Positions 1 through 9,049 of a DNA stretch of 64,000 bases are shown one piece after another; the first letter of the stretch is position 1, and each line of letters begins with the position of its first letter. Source of the stretch: Planktothrix tepida PCC 9214 (GTDB lineage: Bacteria; Cyanobacteriota; Cyanobacteriia; Cyanobacteriales; Microcoleaceae); contig NZ_LN889802.1 of the NCBI RefSeq assembly GCF_900009145.1, positions 467,904 through 531,903 of the forward strand, written 5' to 3'. The notes beneath the pieces are model-generated. The model did not search any database. It was not told the DNA's origin and saw nothing but the letters and a program-made list of their open reading frames with translations. The translations under genes and the position numbers were made by a program.

Positions 1-2
1 CA

Positions 3-59
3 ACCTTACCCAATCATCCAACAACGGATAGTATTGATACTAATCCTGAGATTAACTAA
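3..59 (+). CDS. possible 3' end of an upstream gene (partial)
   Basis: Frame 3 is open from the window edge to a TAA at 57-59 and encodes 18 residues rich in T, N, P and D, like a disordered C-terminal tail. It would converge on the polyphosphate kinase gene 15 bases away. The piece is too short to identify, and an open frame of this length can occur by chance. Confidence 0.2.
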   Translation, partial: TLPNHPTTDSIDTNPEIN

Positions 60-74
60 AAAATGGCAGCAAAT

Positions 75-920
75 TTAATATTGCTCCGTAATCCAGCGTC
101 GATTGCTCATCGAAGCCTCATCATCGTAGCTGTGTTTCATTGAGCGCTCAGGAAGCTTAACCTTTTCATGGGGAACGGGTTCGTAGGGAAACAAGTTTAG
201 AAAATGAGACAGACAGTTAAGACGGGCTCGTTTTTTATCATCAGAATGAATAATATACCAGGGAGCCCAAGGGGTATCGGTGGCATCTAGCATCATGTCC
301 CTGGCTTTGGAATATTCATACCAGCGTTCACGGGAGGGTAAATCCATAGCGGATAACTTCCATTGACGCAGGGGGTCATTAATCCGAGCTTCAAATCGCC
401 GTTTTTGTTCTTCGTTGCTGACTTCCAGCCAATATTTAACCAGCTTAATCCCACTATCGACAATGTATTGCTCAAATGTTGGACAAACTTTGAGAAAATC
501 CCGATGTTGTTCTTTGGTACAAAAACCCATGACATATTCCACACCCATTCGGTTATACCAACTCCGGTCAAAAATAATGACTTCCCCCGCAGCCGGAAAA
601 TGGGTGAGGTAGCGTTGAATATACATCTGAGTTTTTTCTCGTTCAGTGGGAGCAGGTAAAGCTACAGTACGGAAGACTCGTGGACTCACCCGTTCAGTCA
701 GGGCGCGAATTGTTCCACCTTTACCCGCCGCATCGCGACCTTCAAAAACGACAATAACTCTTTCCCCTGTATATTTGATCCAATTCTGAAGCAAACAAAG
801 CTCGGTTTGGAGTTTGCGTAATTCATGCGTGTATTCTTTTCCCGATAGCTTGGGTTTATTGCTATTGACTGGTTCAATTGGATGAATTTCGGTCTGTTTT
901 TTCTCTTTGTGCTTGCCCAT
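75..920 (-). CDS. ppk2: polyphosphate kinase 2 (PPK2 family)
   Basis: This 281-residue protein is a PPK2-type kinase. The family transfers phosphate between polyphosphate and nucleoside mono- or diphosphates in the cytoplasm. A Walker A loop is visible at about residues 59-70 (FEGRDAAGKGGT), followed by the PPK2 lid/Walker B block FDRSWYNR at about 118-125 and a downstream RQWKLS-type segment. The length fits single-domain PPK2 enzymes. The first about 25 residues are charged and probably disordered. The ATG at 920 has GGAGA a few bases upstream, which supports this start. No partner gene is adjacent, so it appears monocistronic. Whether AMP, ADP or GDP is preferred cannot be told from the motifs. 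Confidence 0.9.
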   Translation of the reverse strand: MGKHKEKKQTEIHPIEPVNSNKPKLSGKEYTHELRKLQTELCLLQNWIKYTGERVIVVFEGRDAAGKGGTIRALTERVSPRVFRTVALPAPTEREKTQMYIQRYLTHFPAAGEVIIFDRSWYNRMGVEYVMGFCTKEQHRDFLKVCPTFEQYIVDSGIKLVKYWLEVSNEEQKRRFEARINDPLRQWKLSAMDLPSRERWYEYSKARDMMLDATDTPWAPWYIIHSDDKKRARLNCLSHFLNLFPYEPVPHEKVKLPERSMKHSYDDEASMSNRRWITEQY

Positions 921-1140
921 TAGATTCTCCTGGTTTTTGTTAATTTAGCTGAAATATTCTTCCTGTAAGGGTTTAAAGTTATTTTTGTTTAATTTCCACG
1001 ATTAATTAATTCTAATTTTACTAAAGATATTAATTTCTTTCCTATTATTTTTTACCCCACGACATTAGCCCATGTCAAGTTTAAAGGGCAATACAGCCCT
1101 TTTATATGCGGTAGTAGTAACTCTCTGACCGTTACCTATT

Positions 1141-2064
1141 TTAACATCTCACAATACTTCTGGAATCCAGCCAATTTGTGCGGAGTTGCGCGATCGCTAA
1201 TTCTTTTTGTTTGGCTTCTACTTCAATCCAAGGAACGGTTTTATAACAATCCGGCATTAAACTAATATAATCGCTATGTTTGGGATCAGCAAAAGATTGA
1301 TCTCCATTAGAAATATGAACCAGTTGCCATTCAGGAATTGTCCACGTTTTTTGAGCTTCTGCTAACATTAAGGCAACACTGGGATGATCATAACTCTCTA
1401 ACTGTTCATGAATCACATGATGATGAGCATCAAAAACCATTGGAATTTGAGCAGCGTGGCACACTTCTAAAATCTCTTCAGAACTATAGGCATATTCATC
1501 ATTTTCTAAGGTTAAACGCAGTCGAATTTCATCGGGTAAATTTTGAATGACTTGAATTAATCGTTGAGCGCGATCGCCTTTTCCTCCATGAATATTCATC
1601 AGTGACCAAGGCGATCTCGGCAACCCTAATAAATCCAAAATCAGAGCATGGGTTTTTAGAATTTTAATACTATTTTCAATCACTTCTGGACGGTCTGAAC
1701 TTAAAACGACAAACTGATCGGGATGTAAAACCAAACGCAGTCCTAACAAGTGTGCTTGTTTTCCAATTAACTCCATTTCCTCGGCTAATTCCATTAAAAT
1801 AGCCATTCCAATGGGTTCATCCGCAAAGGGAAATAAAGCGGAACTTAATCGATATAAATGGATATTTTCACGGGTACAAAACTCAACAGCTTTATTTAAA
1901 CGCTTCAGATTTTCGGTATAAAGCGTTCTCAACGTTTGCTCTTGTTCTGGAATCGTTAATTGTAATAATCGTTTTCGGGTTAATGCTCGAAATCTTACTT
2001 CTTGAGAAGCCGTAATACAAACTAATCCTAATTCAGGAACTTGGGTTGAGTTTTGAGTATTCAT
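1141..2064 (-). CDS. uvsE: UV damage endonuclease (UvdE/UvsE family)
   Basis: The 307-residue protein matches the UvdE/UvsE family, TIM-barrel enzymes that nick DNA 5' to UV photoproducts in an alternative excision-repair pathway. Family blocks seen include the start (ELGLVCITAS), RLSSALFPF at about 73-81, LVLHPDQFVVLSS around 110-122, the metal-ligand region MNIHGGKGDR and LTLENDE, and VFDAHHHVIH near 210-219. The acidic and histidine metal ligands are all present, so the enzyme looks intact. The gene stands alone between ppk2 and a doxX-like gene. A light-exposed phototroph plausibly benefits from it, which is inference. Confidence 0.88.
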   Translation of the reverse strand: MNTQNSTQVPELGLVCITASQEVRFRALTRKRLLQLTIPEQEQTLRTLYTENLKRLNKAVEFCTRENIHLYRLSSALFPFADEPIGMAILMELAEEMELIGKQAHLLGLRLVLHPDQFVVLSSDRPEVIENSIKILKTHALILDLLGLPRSPWSLMNIHGGKGDRAQRLIQVIQNLPDEIRLRLTLENDEYAYSSEEILEVCHAAQIPMVFDAHHHVIHEQLESYDHPSVALMLAEAQKTWTIPEWQLVHISNGDQSFADPKHSDYISLMPDCYKTVPWIEVEAKQKELAIAQLRTNWLDSRSIVRC

Positions 2065-2132
2065 TCAGCAGTTATAGCACTACGCATTAAAGGTGTTTGA
2101 CAATTCTAAATCTAAAACCCTTTCAATGCTTA

Positions 2133-2162
2133 CTGTTCCCTGTTCCCTGTTCCCTGTTCCCT
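2133..2162. repeat. short tandem heptamer repeat (TGTTCCC)
   Basis: About four head-to-tail copies of TGTTCCC lie between the uvsE start and the doxX-like stop. The same heptamer, or its complement GGGAACA, recurs at many intergenic sites in the window. It is a short tandemly repeated repetitive (STRR) sequence of the type known from filamentous cyanobacteria. Confidence 0.85.
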
Positions 2163-2624
2163 CTAATGATTGAGTTGAGATTCAATGGTAGCCATAACAT
2201 CGGGGGTTCCGGGTTGTTCTTCGGGATGGCGGGTATACCACCAAGCCCAAGCTATCAAAACCGCTTGGAACGGCAATCTCACCCAATATAATAGAGGATG
2301 ATGGGGGATTCCGTCTATGGGAATACTATGAAGGGCTTGATTAATATTAGCGGGAAAAACGGCAATAAATAAGGCAATGATTCCCCAAGCCGCAGCTACA
2401 CTAATGACCGGAATTAATAATCCAATTCCTCCGAGAATTTCAAAGAAACCACTGATATAAACTAACCCGACCGGATAGGGTAATTCAGGGGGAACAATTC
2501 GAGCATATTGTTCAGGACGAATAAAATGAGTGATCCCAACAATAATCAGCGAAATTGCTAGAACAACACGAAGAATTTCCTTGCGTCGATGGGATGAAGA
2601 AAACGAATCGGTTTTAGCAGCCAT
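2163..2624 (-). CDS. DoxX family membrane protein
   Basis: A 153-residue protein with four hydrophobic spans and the DoxX/DoxD layout: an early span followed by THFIRPEQYARIVPPELPYP, then GFFEILGGIGLL, which is the usual family signature. It sits in the inner membrane. DoxX-like proteins are linked to quinone/thiosulfate redox chemistry or oxidative stress, but the substrate is unknown here. The open frame extends to a TTG at 2633; I prefer the ATG at 2624 because the extra residues add nothing family-like. Neither start has a strong ribosome site. No operon partner is visible. Confidence 0.75.
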   Translation of the reverse strand: MAAKTDSFSSSHRRKEILRVVLAISLIIVGITHFIRPEQYARIVPPELPYPVGLVYISGFFEILGGIGLLIPVISVAAAWGIIALFIAVFPANINQALHSIPIDGIPHHPLLYWVRLPFQAVLIAWAWWYTRHPEEQPGTPDVMATIESQLNH

Positions 2625-2633
2625 AATCCACAA

Positions 2634-3041
2634 GATTAAACTTCAGCTTAGTTTATAACCCTTTCTCCGAATCGACTTCTATCCAGAGTCTAAAGATTAG
2701 ATTGATGAGAGAGATAAAATTGCATTCCCTATACTCATGCCGGAATCCCCCTAAGTGTAAAATCCCATTCCCGACTCGCTCAAAAGTTGCTTCAAAAGGC
2801 AGAGGACGAAGATTCCTAATGTCGTTAAGCTAAAAGGTATTGGAGTTAAAAACTCATGAGTGAAAACCTGTAAAACTCAGATCCTTTTATGAGGAGATGA
2901 GAACACTTAAAAGCAAGTTGGTAGTCTGGAGCGGTGCGACAGAATTTGTCGTTTGATTTTAGCAATAAAACTCAAAAACTTAAACCGATCTGGGAAAACA
3001 AACCAACATAAATAATTAAAATATTTTCAAGGAAGAACATT
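2634..3041. other. intergenic region upstream of the stress-protein gene
   Basis: These roughly 400 bases contain no credible reading frame. A small hairpin (CGACA/TGTCG, about 2937-2952) and an A-rich leader before the next gene are the only structures I see. The region is long enough to hold a regulated promoter or a long 5' leader for the 613-residue gene, but no clear -35/-10 pair can be assigned. Confidence 0.4.
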
Positions 3042-4883
3042 ATGGCAATTAGTCATTCTAATCCTGCTACGGGTCATAACCGACGTGCTGTTGGTGTGTT
3101 TCCTAACCGTCACTCCGCCGAACAAGCCCTTTATGCCCTCAGAGATTCCGGTTTTCCAATGGATCGGGTTTCTGTGATTACCAGAGATAACATTCGAGAG
3201 TCGGAAATTGCAGGGGCCGATGTCCAGGATTCGGTTTCTGAAAGTCGTGCAGCCCAACACGTTGATAATAAAGCCGAAGAAGGCGCGGCGGTTGGAATCA
3301 CCACCGGGGGAGTTTTAGGTGGACTAACCGGGTTATTAGTGGGTTTAGGCACTCTCGCCATCCCTGGAATTGGCCCCGTTATGTTAGCGGGAGCCGCTGC
3401 AACAGCACTCGCCACAACCTTAGCAGGAACAGCGATTGGCGCGGCGACTGGAGGTTTATTGGGAGCACTGATTGGCTTAGGAATTCCCGAAGAAGATGCC
3501 AAAATCTATAACGATCGCATCGGTCGCGGTGAATATCTGATTATTATCGATGGCAATGAAGCCGATATTGCTCACGCTCATCAAATCTTAAATCGCCATC
3601 ACATTGAAGAATATAAGGTTTATGATGCTCCCGGTGTTGCTTCCGCTACCCCGGCTCACCTCAACCAAGATATTACTCCCCATCATCATCATGAGCATTC
3701 CGTTGCTGTAAGCCGGAATAAACACGCCGTCGGTGTTTTCTCCAACCCTCGTGATGCTGAACACGCCATTACGGACTTAAGAACTGCTGGTTTTCCCTTA
3801 AGCCGAATTAGTATCGTCTCGAATCAGCCAAGACGGAATTCCTTCACAGATGTTGACATTCGCGATCGCTTTGACGCGGTGAGATATGGTATCCCCGTTG
3901 AACGGGCCAGAGTCTATAATGATCGCTTGGATCGCGGTGAGTATATTGTGATTGTCAGTGGCACAGAAGAGGAAGTGCGCCAGGCTGAAGCTATTTTACG
4001 CCGTCACAAAATTGAACAGTGGCAGATTTATGATCCAACAGTGATTTCCTCAACAACGACCGTAGAACACAGCCGTCCAGTGGAAATGTCCGCACCCTTG
4101 GAAAGCTCAAGACCGTTAGAACACACTCACCCTGATATTGCTAAAGTTGCACCTGTTTCTGGCCCAGCCGCTTATCCGGTGACACCTGTAACAACATCTA
4201 CAACAACACCCATCACCGAGAGCCGCCACCATCCCTATAAACGAGCAATTGGCGTGTTCCATCATCGTCATGATGCTGAAATGGCACTTACCGATTTAAG
4301 AGATTCAGGTTTCCCCATGGGACGTGTTTCCGTCATTGCTAAGGATATCGACGGTCATCATCCCCCCACCAGTGCAGGTCAACAAAATTTGGGCGTTGAT
4401 CTCAATCCTCGAACTCACGGGAATAAAGCCGACGAAGGAGCAAAAGCCGGAGCAGCAACGGGAGCCGCCCTCGGCGGTTTAGGGGGTTTATTGGTGGGAC
4501 TGGGAACCTTAGCCATCCCTGGTGTTGGCCCTGTGATTGCTGGTGGAGCCGCAGCCACAGCCCTTGCAACCGCCTTATCCGGTGGAGCCATCGGTGCAGT
4601 TGCGGGAGGGGCAACGGGGGGATTAGTCGGTTTGGGTATCCCTGAAAATCGCGCTCACGTTTATAACGATCACCTCAACCGAGGAGATTATGTGATTATG
4701 GTCGATGGCTTTGAAGAAGAACTGCGACGAGCCGAACCCATTTTCAAACGTCATAGTATTCATGAATGGGAAATTTATAATGCTGCTGATGTCGATGTTA
4801 GTGCTTATACCAACCCTAATCCGTATACTCCTCGTCCGACTTCTAAATCCGTTGAACGCGATCGCACGAATTCTACCTGGTAA
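3042..4883 (+). CDS. three-unit YflT/general-stress-17M-like protein
   Basis: The 613-residue protein has three repeats of one module, at about residues 13-190, 225-335 and 400-600. Each starts with (R)AVGVFxxRxxAExALxDLRDSGFPMxRVSVI, the fold of the Bacillus general stress protein 17M/YflT N-terminal domain, and ends with a VYNDRLxRGEYIIIVDG segment. Units 1 and 3 carry a long Gly/Ala/Leu-rich hydrophobic stretch between these blocks (about residues 85-145 and 470-530) that could insert in or lie against a membrane; unit 2 lacks it. Linkers are His- and Pro-rich. AAGGA lies before the ATG. Function is unknown; a stress-induced membrane-associated role is inference. The BON lipoprotein just downstream suggests an envelope-stress locus. 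Confidence 0.7.
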   Translation: MAISHSNPATGHNRRAVGVFPNRHSAEQALYALRDSGFPMDRVSVITRDNIRESEIAGADVQDSVSESRAAQHVDNKAEEGAAVGITTGGVLGGLTGLLVGLGTLAIPGIGPVMLAGAAATALATTLAGTAIGAATGGLLGALIGLGIPEEDAKIYNDRIGRGEYLIIIDGNEADIAHAHQILNRHHIEEYKVYDAPGVASATPAHLNQDITPHHHHEHSVAVSRNKHAVGVFSNPRDAEHAITDLRTAGFPLSRISIVSNQPRRNSFTDVDIRDRFDAVRYGIPVERARVYNDRLDRGEYIVIVSGTEEEVRQAEAILRRHKIEQWQIYDPTVISSTTTVEHSRPVEMSAPLESSRPLEHTHPDIAKVAPVSGPAAYPVTPVTTSTTTPITESRHHPYKRAIGVFHHRHDAEMALTDLRDSGFPMGRVSVIAKDIDGHHPPTSAGQQNLGVDLNPRTHGNKADEGAKAGAATGAALGGLGGLLVGLGTLAIPGVGPVIAGGAAATALATALSGGAIGAVAGGATGGLVGLGIPENRAHVYNDHLNRGDYVIMVDGFEEELRRAEPIFKRHSIHEWEIYNAADVDVSAYTNPNPYTPRPTSKSVERDRTNSTW

Positions 4884-4898
4884 CACTCTTTAATTCAA

Positions 4899-4939
4899 GA
4901 ATTAGGAACGACAAAAATTTAAGGCTTCGTTCCTAATTC
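4899..4939. terminator. 12-bp perfect inverted repeat after the stress-protein gene
   Basis: GAATTAGGAACG at 4899-4910 is repeated in inverted form at 4928-4939 with a 17-base loop. It lies just after the stop at 4883 and before the next gene's ribosome site, a natural place for a terminator or an RNA-stabilising hairpin. No clean T-run follows, so strong rho-independent termination is doubtful. Confidence 0.5.
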
Positions 4940-5002
4940 CTCAACTCTCATTTGTTTTTCAGTTCAACACAATTTTTATATATTTACTTCGGAGTTTCAA
5001 TC

Positions 5003-5560
5003 ATGAAAAAATTAACCTCTTTACTCATGGGTAGTTTCTTATTACTCGGTGCTGTCGCCTGTAATGATGTTGCCAAAACCAGCACAGGTGCCCCCGATGC
5101 GCCGAACCAAACGGCAGAAGCTCCCAAACCTGAACAAGCCAAAGAAATTCAGAAAGATGCCCAAAGTGAACTGCGAAGACGTCAGCTTAATGAAGATATT
5201 CGCGCTCGTGAACAACGCAATAATATCACCGGGGGTGATGCAATTCGAGCCGATGGTGATTTAGAAAGTGAAGTTCGCTCGAAATTAGAAGCGAATTTAC
5301 CCGCCAGTCAACTCACGGTTGCCGCTAAAGATGGAGTGGTAACAGTGGCTGGAACAGTCCCAACTCAACCCCAATATGAACGTATTGATCCCTTAGCCAA
5401 GGAAATTAAAGGGGTGCGACAAGTGGTCGTTAATGTTGCGGTTGTCCCGGCTAAAGAGGGACAAGAAGCTCAATCTCAAACCGAAGATAACAATGCTCAA
5501 CCTGTGATCAATAATAACAATTCGGAACAACCTGAAACGGAGCCTAACACTCAACAGTAA
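5003..5560 (+). CDS. BON-domain lipoprotein
   Basis: A 185-residue secreted lipoprotein. The N-terminus MKKLTSLLMGSFLLLGAVAC ends in a lipobox (GAVAC), so cleavage and lipidation at Cys20 are expected. A charged, low-complexity stretch (about 25-75) precedes one BON domain at about 82-150 (DLESEVRSKLEANLP...VVTVAGTVP...VVVNVAVV). BON domains bind membranes or sugars and protect the envelope under stress. The tail is Asn/Gln/Glu-rich. The frame stays open further upstream to 4952, but the ATG at 5003 has GGAG 9 bases before it and begins a proper signal peptide, so it is the start. It follows the YflT-like gene on the same strand. Confidence 0.82.
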   Translation: MKKLTSLLMGSFLLLGAVACNDVAKTSTGAPDAPNQTAEAPKPEQAKEIQKDAQSELRRRQLNEDIRAREQRNNITGGDAIRADGDLESEVRSKLEANLPASQLTVAAKDGVVTVAGTVPTQPQYERIDPLAKEIKGVRQVVVNVAVVPAKEGQEAQSQTEDNNAQPVINNNNSEQPETEPNTQQ

Positions 5561-5881
5561 TAACTACGAGGACAAAGGTGGGGGGTGTAGGGGAAAGGGA
5601 AAGAAAAGCTGGAACCATCCTCCTCTACTCACCCCCCTGACTCGCTATAGAAACTTGGTAAAATTGAGGAATCATTTTGACTTGATGGGGCTTTTCACGC
5701 ATACTACCCCATCTTTATTTTACCGTAATTTGGCTCTATTCCCTCTAGCTAAACGAAGGTTTTTGACGGGGTTGTCACCCCGTCAGTTGACGGATTTTGG
5801 GCGCGCCTCGCTCCTATGGGAAGTTACCTTTTAACGGCTTAATTCTTGTTTCCGCAAGATACAGAAACCGATTTCTTGAGA
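5561..5881. other. intergenic region between convergent genes, with a GC hairpin
   Basis: The BON lipoprotein and dnaN converge here. The only clear structure is a perfect 8-bp stem (GACGGGGT/ACCCCGTC, 5765-5784) with a four-base loop, followed by a second partial copy (TTGACGG). It may be a bidirectional terminator or a dispersed palindrome. I see no gene. Confidence 0.4.
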
Positions 5882-7060
5882 TTAATTCCTTAATTGTACA
5901 GGCATGACTAAATACGTCATTTTAATCCCACCCAAAGGATTAACAATAACAGGGCTAGTTGCCGCATTTAACTGGAGAGAAACTTCCGAAGCATTAAATA
6001 CTTTTAAACCCTCTAATAAGTATTTAACATTAAAGGCTAACTCCTTCGGTTCATCCCCAGAAATTTGAGCCGGAAGAGATTCTAACGCATTCCCCACATC
6101 GGCGGCTTCTACAGATAAAGCAATTTGTTGATTAACATGATCAACAGTACATTTAACAATATCATTTTTTTGGGAAGCTAAAACTGCAATTCGTTCTAAA
6201 GCTCCCACAAAACCCCGTCGATCCAAATTAATTTGATTTAAAAATTGCTTGGGAATTAAAGTTTGATAAGCTGGATAGGCTCCTTCTAATTTGCGAGTAT
6301 TTAATCGTTGTTCTCCCAGTTCAAAAATAACTTGACTTTCATCAAAACGCAAGGTAATTACCACTGGAGAATCGTTTTTAGACGCGCCATGGCTCGTCTC
6401 TACACTTCGCATTGCCACCATCCGTTCCACTTCCCTTAAAGCCCGTGCAGGAACAGTCACTTCAAATTCTTCTAACTCTTCATCGGGATCGGTTTCACTT
6501 AAATTTTCTGTTTGCACAACAGCTAACCGATGACCATCCGTTGAAGCAAATTCTATCGTATTATTTTCAACCTTTAAATGTACCCCCGTTAAAACTTGTT
6601 TCGTTTCATCAGGACTGGTGGCAAATAACGTTCCTTTTAATCCAGAAATTAAAGATTCTGCTGCTAAATGAATCGAATCTCCGGCCTTAATAGACGGTAA
6701 TTCTGGATATTCTTCCGCCGCCATTCCTCGAACTTGATACCTTCCTGAACTTGAAGTTAAAGTTACAATTGCATCTCCCATTTCATCATCTAGGGTAATT
6801 TCTCCCCCTGGTAAACGGGAAACAATATCATTAAATAATTTAGCCGGGACAGTTAAAGTTCCTCCCTCCTCAACGGTCGCCTGCATACTGGCGCGAATCC
6901 CTAAACTTAAATCAAAGGCTGTTAAATTGACTCGTTGATTTTCTTCATCTACATCAATTAAAATATTAGATAAAATGGGATGATTGGGACGAGAAGGAAT
7001 TGCCCTAGAAACCCAAGATAAATTAGAACTTAATTTGTCCTGCTCAACAATAAATTTCAT
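5882..7060 (-). CDS. dnaN: DNA polymerase III beta sliding clamp
   Basis: The 392-residue protein is the beta clamp, which forms a ring around DNA and tethers the replicative polymerase. The N-terminus MKFIVEQDKLSSNLSWVSRAIPSRPNHPILSNILI, the middle EYPELPS segment and the C-terminal block ending YLVMPVQLRN are characteristic. The frame continues upstream to 7105, but the ATG at 7060 begins at the conserved MKF and has AAGG at the right distance. It lies downstream of dnaA in the same orientation, separated by DnaA boxes, the classical dnaA-dnaN arrangement. Length is normal and nothing appears missing. Confidence 0.95.
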   Translation of the reverse strand: MKFIVEQDKLSSNLSWVSRAIPSRPNHPILSNILIDVDEENQRVNLTAFDLSLGIRASMQATVEEGGTLTVPAKLFNDIVSRLPGGEITLDDEMGDAIVTLTSSSGRYQVRGMAAEEYPELPSIKAGDSIHLAAESLISGLKGTLFATSPDETKQVLTGVHLKVENNTIEFASTDGHRLAVVQTENLSETDPDEELEEFEVTVPARALREVERMVAMRSVETSHGASKNDSPVVITLRFDESQVIFELGEQRLNTRKLEGAYPAYQTLIPKQFLNQINLDRRGFVGALERIAVLASQKNDIVKCTVDHVNQQIALSVEAADVGNALESLPAQISGDEPKELAFNVKYLLEGLKVFNASEVSLQLNAATSPVIVNPLGGIKMTYLVMPVQLRN

Positions 7061-7256
7061 AATGACCTTAAGACTCATCAGTGTTCCCATAGGAACTCTC
7101 TCCAACGGTTTCTGATGTTGACGAGAGAACCAAACCTTTGATTATACCTTACCCAACTTCGATTTGAGCCCAATAAAATAAGCATAATTTTCCTAGCTCA
7201 TCCCCCTGGAGAGTCGAAAATTGGATGGGATATGCAAGGGTTTTCAGGGGATGACC

Positions 7257-7367
7257 TGTGGAAAACCTGTGGAAAACTTGTGAAAAACAGCAACACTTCA
7301 ACCGGGTAATTCCCTGATATCATAAGGATCTTATCTGTTTTCGGCGTTATCCACAACGTTTTCCACA
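7257..7367. other. oriC: DnaA-box cluster, probable chromosomal origin (oriC)
   Basis: Five DnaA-box-like 9-mers sit in 111 bases between dnaA and dnaN. Two TGTGGAAAA (7257-7265 and 7268-7276) and a degenerate TGTGAAAAA (7279-7287) point one way. A perfect TTATCCACA (7347-7355) and a TTTTCCACA (7359-7367) point the other way. The two groups are arranged as inverted clusters about 60 bases apart. AT-rich sequence at about 7137-7190 could serve as the unwinding element. Box density and gene context are standard evidence for oriC; function is inferred. Confidence 0.75.
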
Positions 7368-7407
7368 AACCCCAATAAAGGTGTCGAGTTTCTATTCTTT
7401 CTTCTCC

Positions 7408-7437
7408 TGTTCCCTGTTCCCTGTTCCCTGTTCCCTC
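7408..7437. repeat. short tandem heptamer repeat (TGTTCCC)
   Basis: About four copies of the TGTTCCC heptamer immediately follow the dnaA stop codon. This is the same repeat unit as at 2133 and 31020. Confidence 0.85.
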
Positions 7438-7442
7438 TGATT

Positions 7443-8816
7443 CTAATGAGAACGACTGGTAAAGTTAATTTGATCGCTGAGTTGTCTTAAGGTTTGGGCT
7501 AAATCAGAATTTTGGTGGCGTAACTGGGAAATTTTTTCACAACTATACATGACGGTGGTGTGATCTTTTCCCCCAAATAATTCTCCAATTTTGGGTAAGC
7601 TTAAACCCGTATGTTGTCGCATCAAATACATCGCCACTTGACGCGCTAAACTAATTTCTCGTCGTCGAGAATTGCCTTTTAAATCTTCAATAGAAACCTT
7701 ATAAATTTCTGCGACAATTTGCATCACTGCTTCGGGGGAAGATTCCTCTAATTTTTCCGTTGCGGTTAAAACCGGGGCAATATTATCTACGGTCATGGCT
7801 AAACCCGAAATTGATAAATAGGCGATCGCACGAATTAAAGCTCCTTCTAATTCCCGAATATTAGACCGATAATTAGACGCGATATATTCAATCACTTCAC
7901 GCGGTAACTGCACATTTTCATATTCCGCTTTTTTCTGTAAAATTGCCATCCGCGTTTCCAAATCAGGCAGTTGAATATCCGCTACTAATCCCATCGAAAA
8001 TCGAGAACATAAACGTTCCTGTAATCGGGGAATTTGATGGGGAGGACGATCAGAAGCTAATACCACTTGTTTTCCCGCTTCATGCAACGTATTAAAGGTA
8101 TGAAAAAATTCCTCTTGTGTATATTCTTTCCCTTCAATAAATTGAATATCATCCACTAATAAAACATCGGCTTCTCGATAATGTTCTCGAAAACTCTGCA
8201 TACTATCTCGACGAATCGCCGTAATTAAATCATTGGTAAACTTTTCCGTTGAAACATAAAACACTTTAGAATAAGGTGCAATTTCTAAACGATAATGACC
8301 AATGGCTTGCATTAAGTGGGTTTTTCCCAAGCCTACACCCCCACACAAAAACAATGGGTTAAACTCCCGACCTGGAGACTCCGCTACCGCTAAAGAAGCC
8401 GCATGAGCCAAACGACTATTCCCCCCGACCACAAATCGAGAAAACACATATTTGGGGTTTAAATTAATCGGTTTGGGGGGTAAATCGTGAGGGTTTTCCG
8501 TTCCCAAGGGAGCGACGGGAGACGGCCAAATAAAATGAGATAAGCTAGAATCCGAGGCAGATTCGTTAATCTGGGTTGTAATATAAATTTCTACCGGATA
8601 ACCCAAAATTTCCTGGACTGTATCAGCGATCAACTCTCGGTAATACTTCTGGAGCCAATTACAAGAAAACGGGTTTGGCGTGCGAATGATTAAACAATTG
8701 TTGTCTAGTTGTTGTGCCCAAGCGGTTTTAATCCAGGTATCAAAGGTTGGACGTCCCAATTGTACCTGGAGACGTTCAAGAACTTGATTCCAGAGATGAT
8801 CGATGGGGAGTTCCAT
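7443..8816 (-). CDS. dnaA: chromosomal replication initiator DnaA
   Basis: DnaA binds DnaA boxes at oriC and opens the duplex. All domains are present: the N-terminal helicase-interaction domain (about 1-85), a short linker, the AAA+ core with Walker [10 protein letters not shown] near 163-171 and Walker B LLVDDIQF near 227-234, and the C-terminal box-binding helix-turn-helix ending in [16 protein letters not shown] chose the ATG at 8816 (457 residues), beginning MELPIDHLW. The frame extends four codons to a GTG at 8828, and neither start has a strong ribosome site. It probably controls its own region through the boxes downstream of it. Confidence 0.95.
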   Translation of the reverse strand: MELPIDHLWNQVLERLQVQLGRPTFDTWIKTAWAQQLDNNCLIIRTPNPFSCNWLQKYYRELIADTVQEILGYPVEIYITTQINESASDSSLSHFIWPSPVAPLGTENPHDLPPKPINLNPKYVFSRFVVGGNSRLAHAASLAVAESPGREFNPLFLCGGVGLGKTHLMQAIGHYRLEIAPYSKVFYVSTEKFTNDLITAIRRDSMQSFREHYREADVLLVDDIQFIEGKEYTQEEFFHTFNTLHEAGKQVVLASDRPPHQIPRLQERLCSRFSMGLVADIQLPDLETRMAILQKKAEYENVQLPREVIEYIASNYRSNIRELEGALIRAIAYLSISGLAMTVDNIAPVLTATEKLEESSPEAVMQIVAEIYKVSIEDLKGNSRRREISLARQVAMYLMRQHTGLSLPKIGELFGGKDHTTVMYSCEKISQLRHQNSDLAQTLRQLSDQINFTSRSH

Positions 8817-9049
8817 AGCTAGACCCACGAGTTCACATTACAGGATAACAGTTTCTATCAGATCCCTGAGACAGGAGCAACGGAAATTTAAAATTTTTCA
8901 ACTTCTGCAAACCCTGGAAAATAAAAGCGATAATAATAAAGGAATGATCCAATTAAAGTCAACATTAATCAATGGGAGGCTCAGAAAAACCCTGAACTCT
9001 AGGAAATAGTTCAAAACTACTGATATTATAAACATCTTAAAATCCGTTG

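Noticed and set aside
4402..4886. Minus-strand frames under the stress-protein gene
   Set aside because: They are complementary shadows of a Gly/Ala-rich coding sequence with low-complexity Leu/Arg products.
5765..5784. Strong rho-independent terminator of dnaN
   Set aside because: The stem is perfect, but neither strand has a T-run after it, so it is described only as a hairpin.
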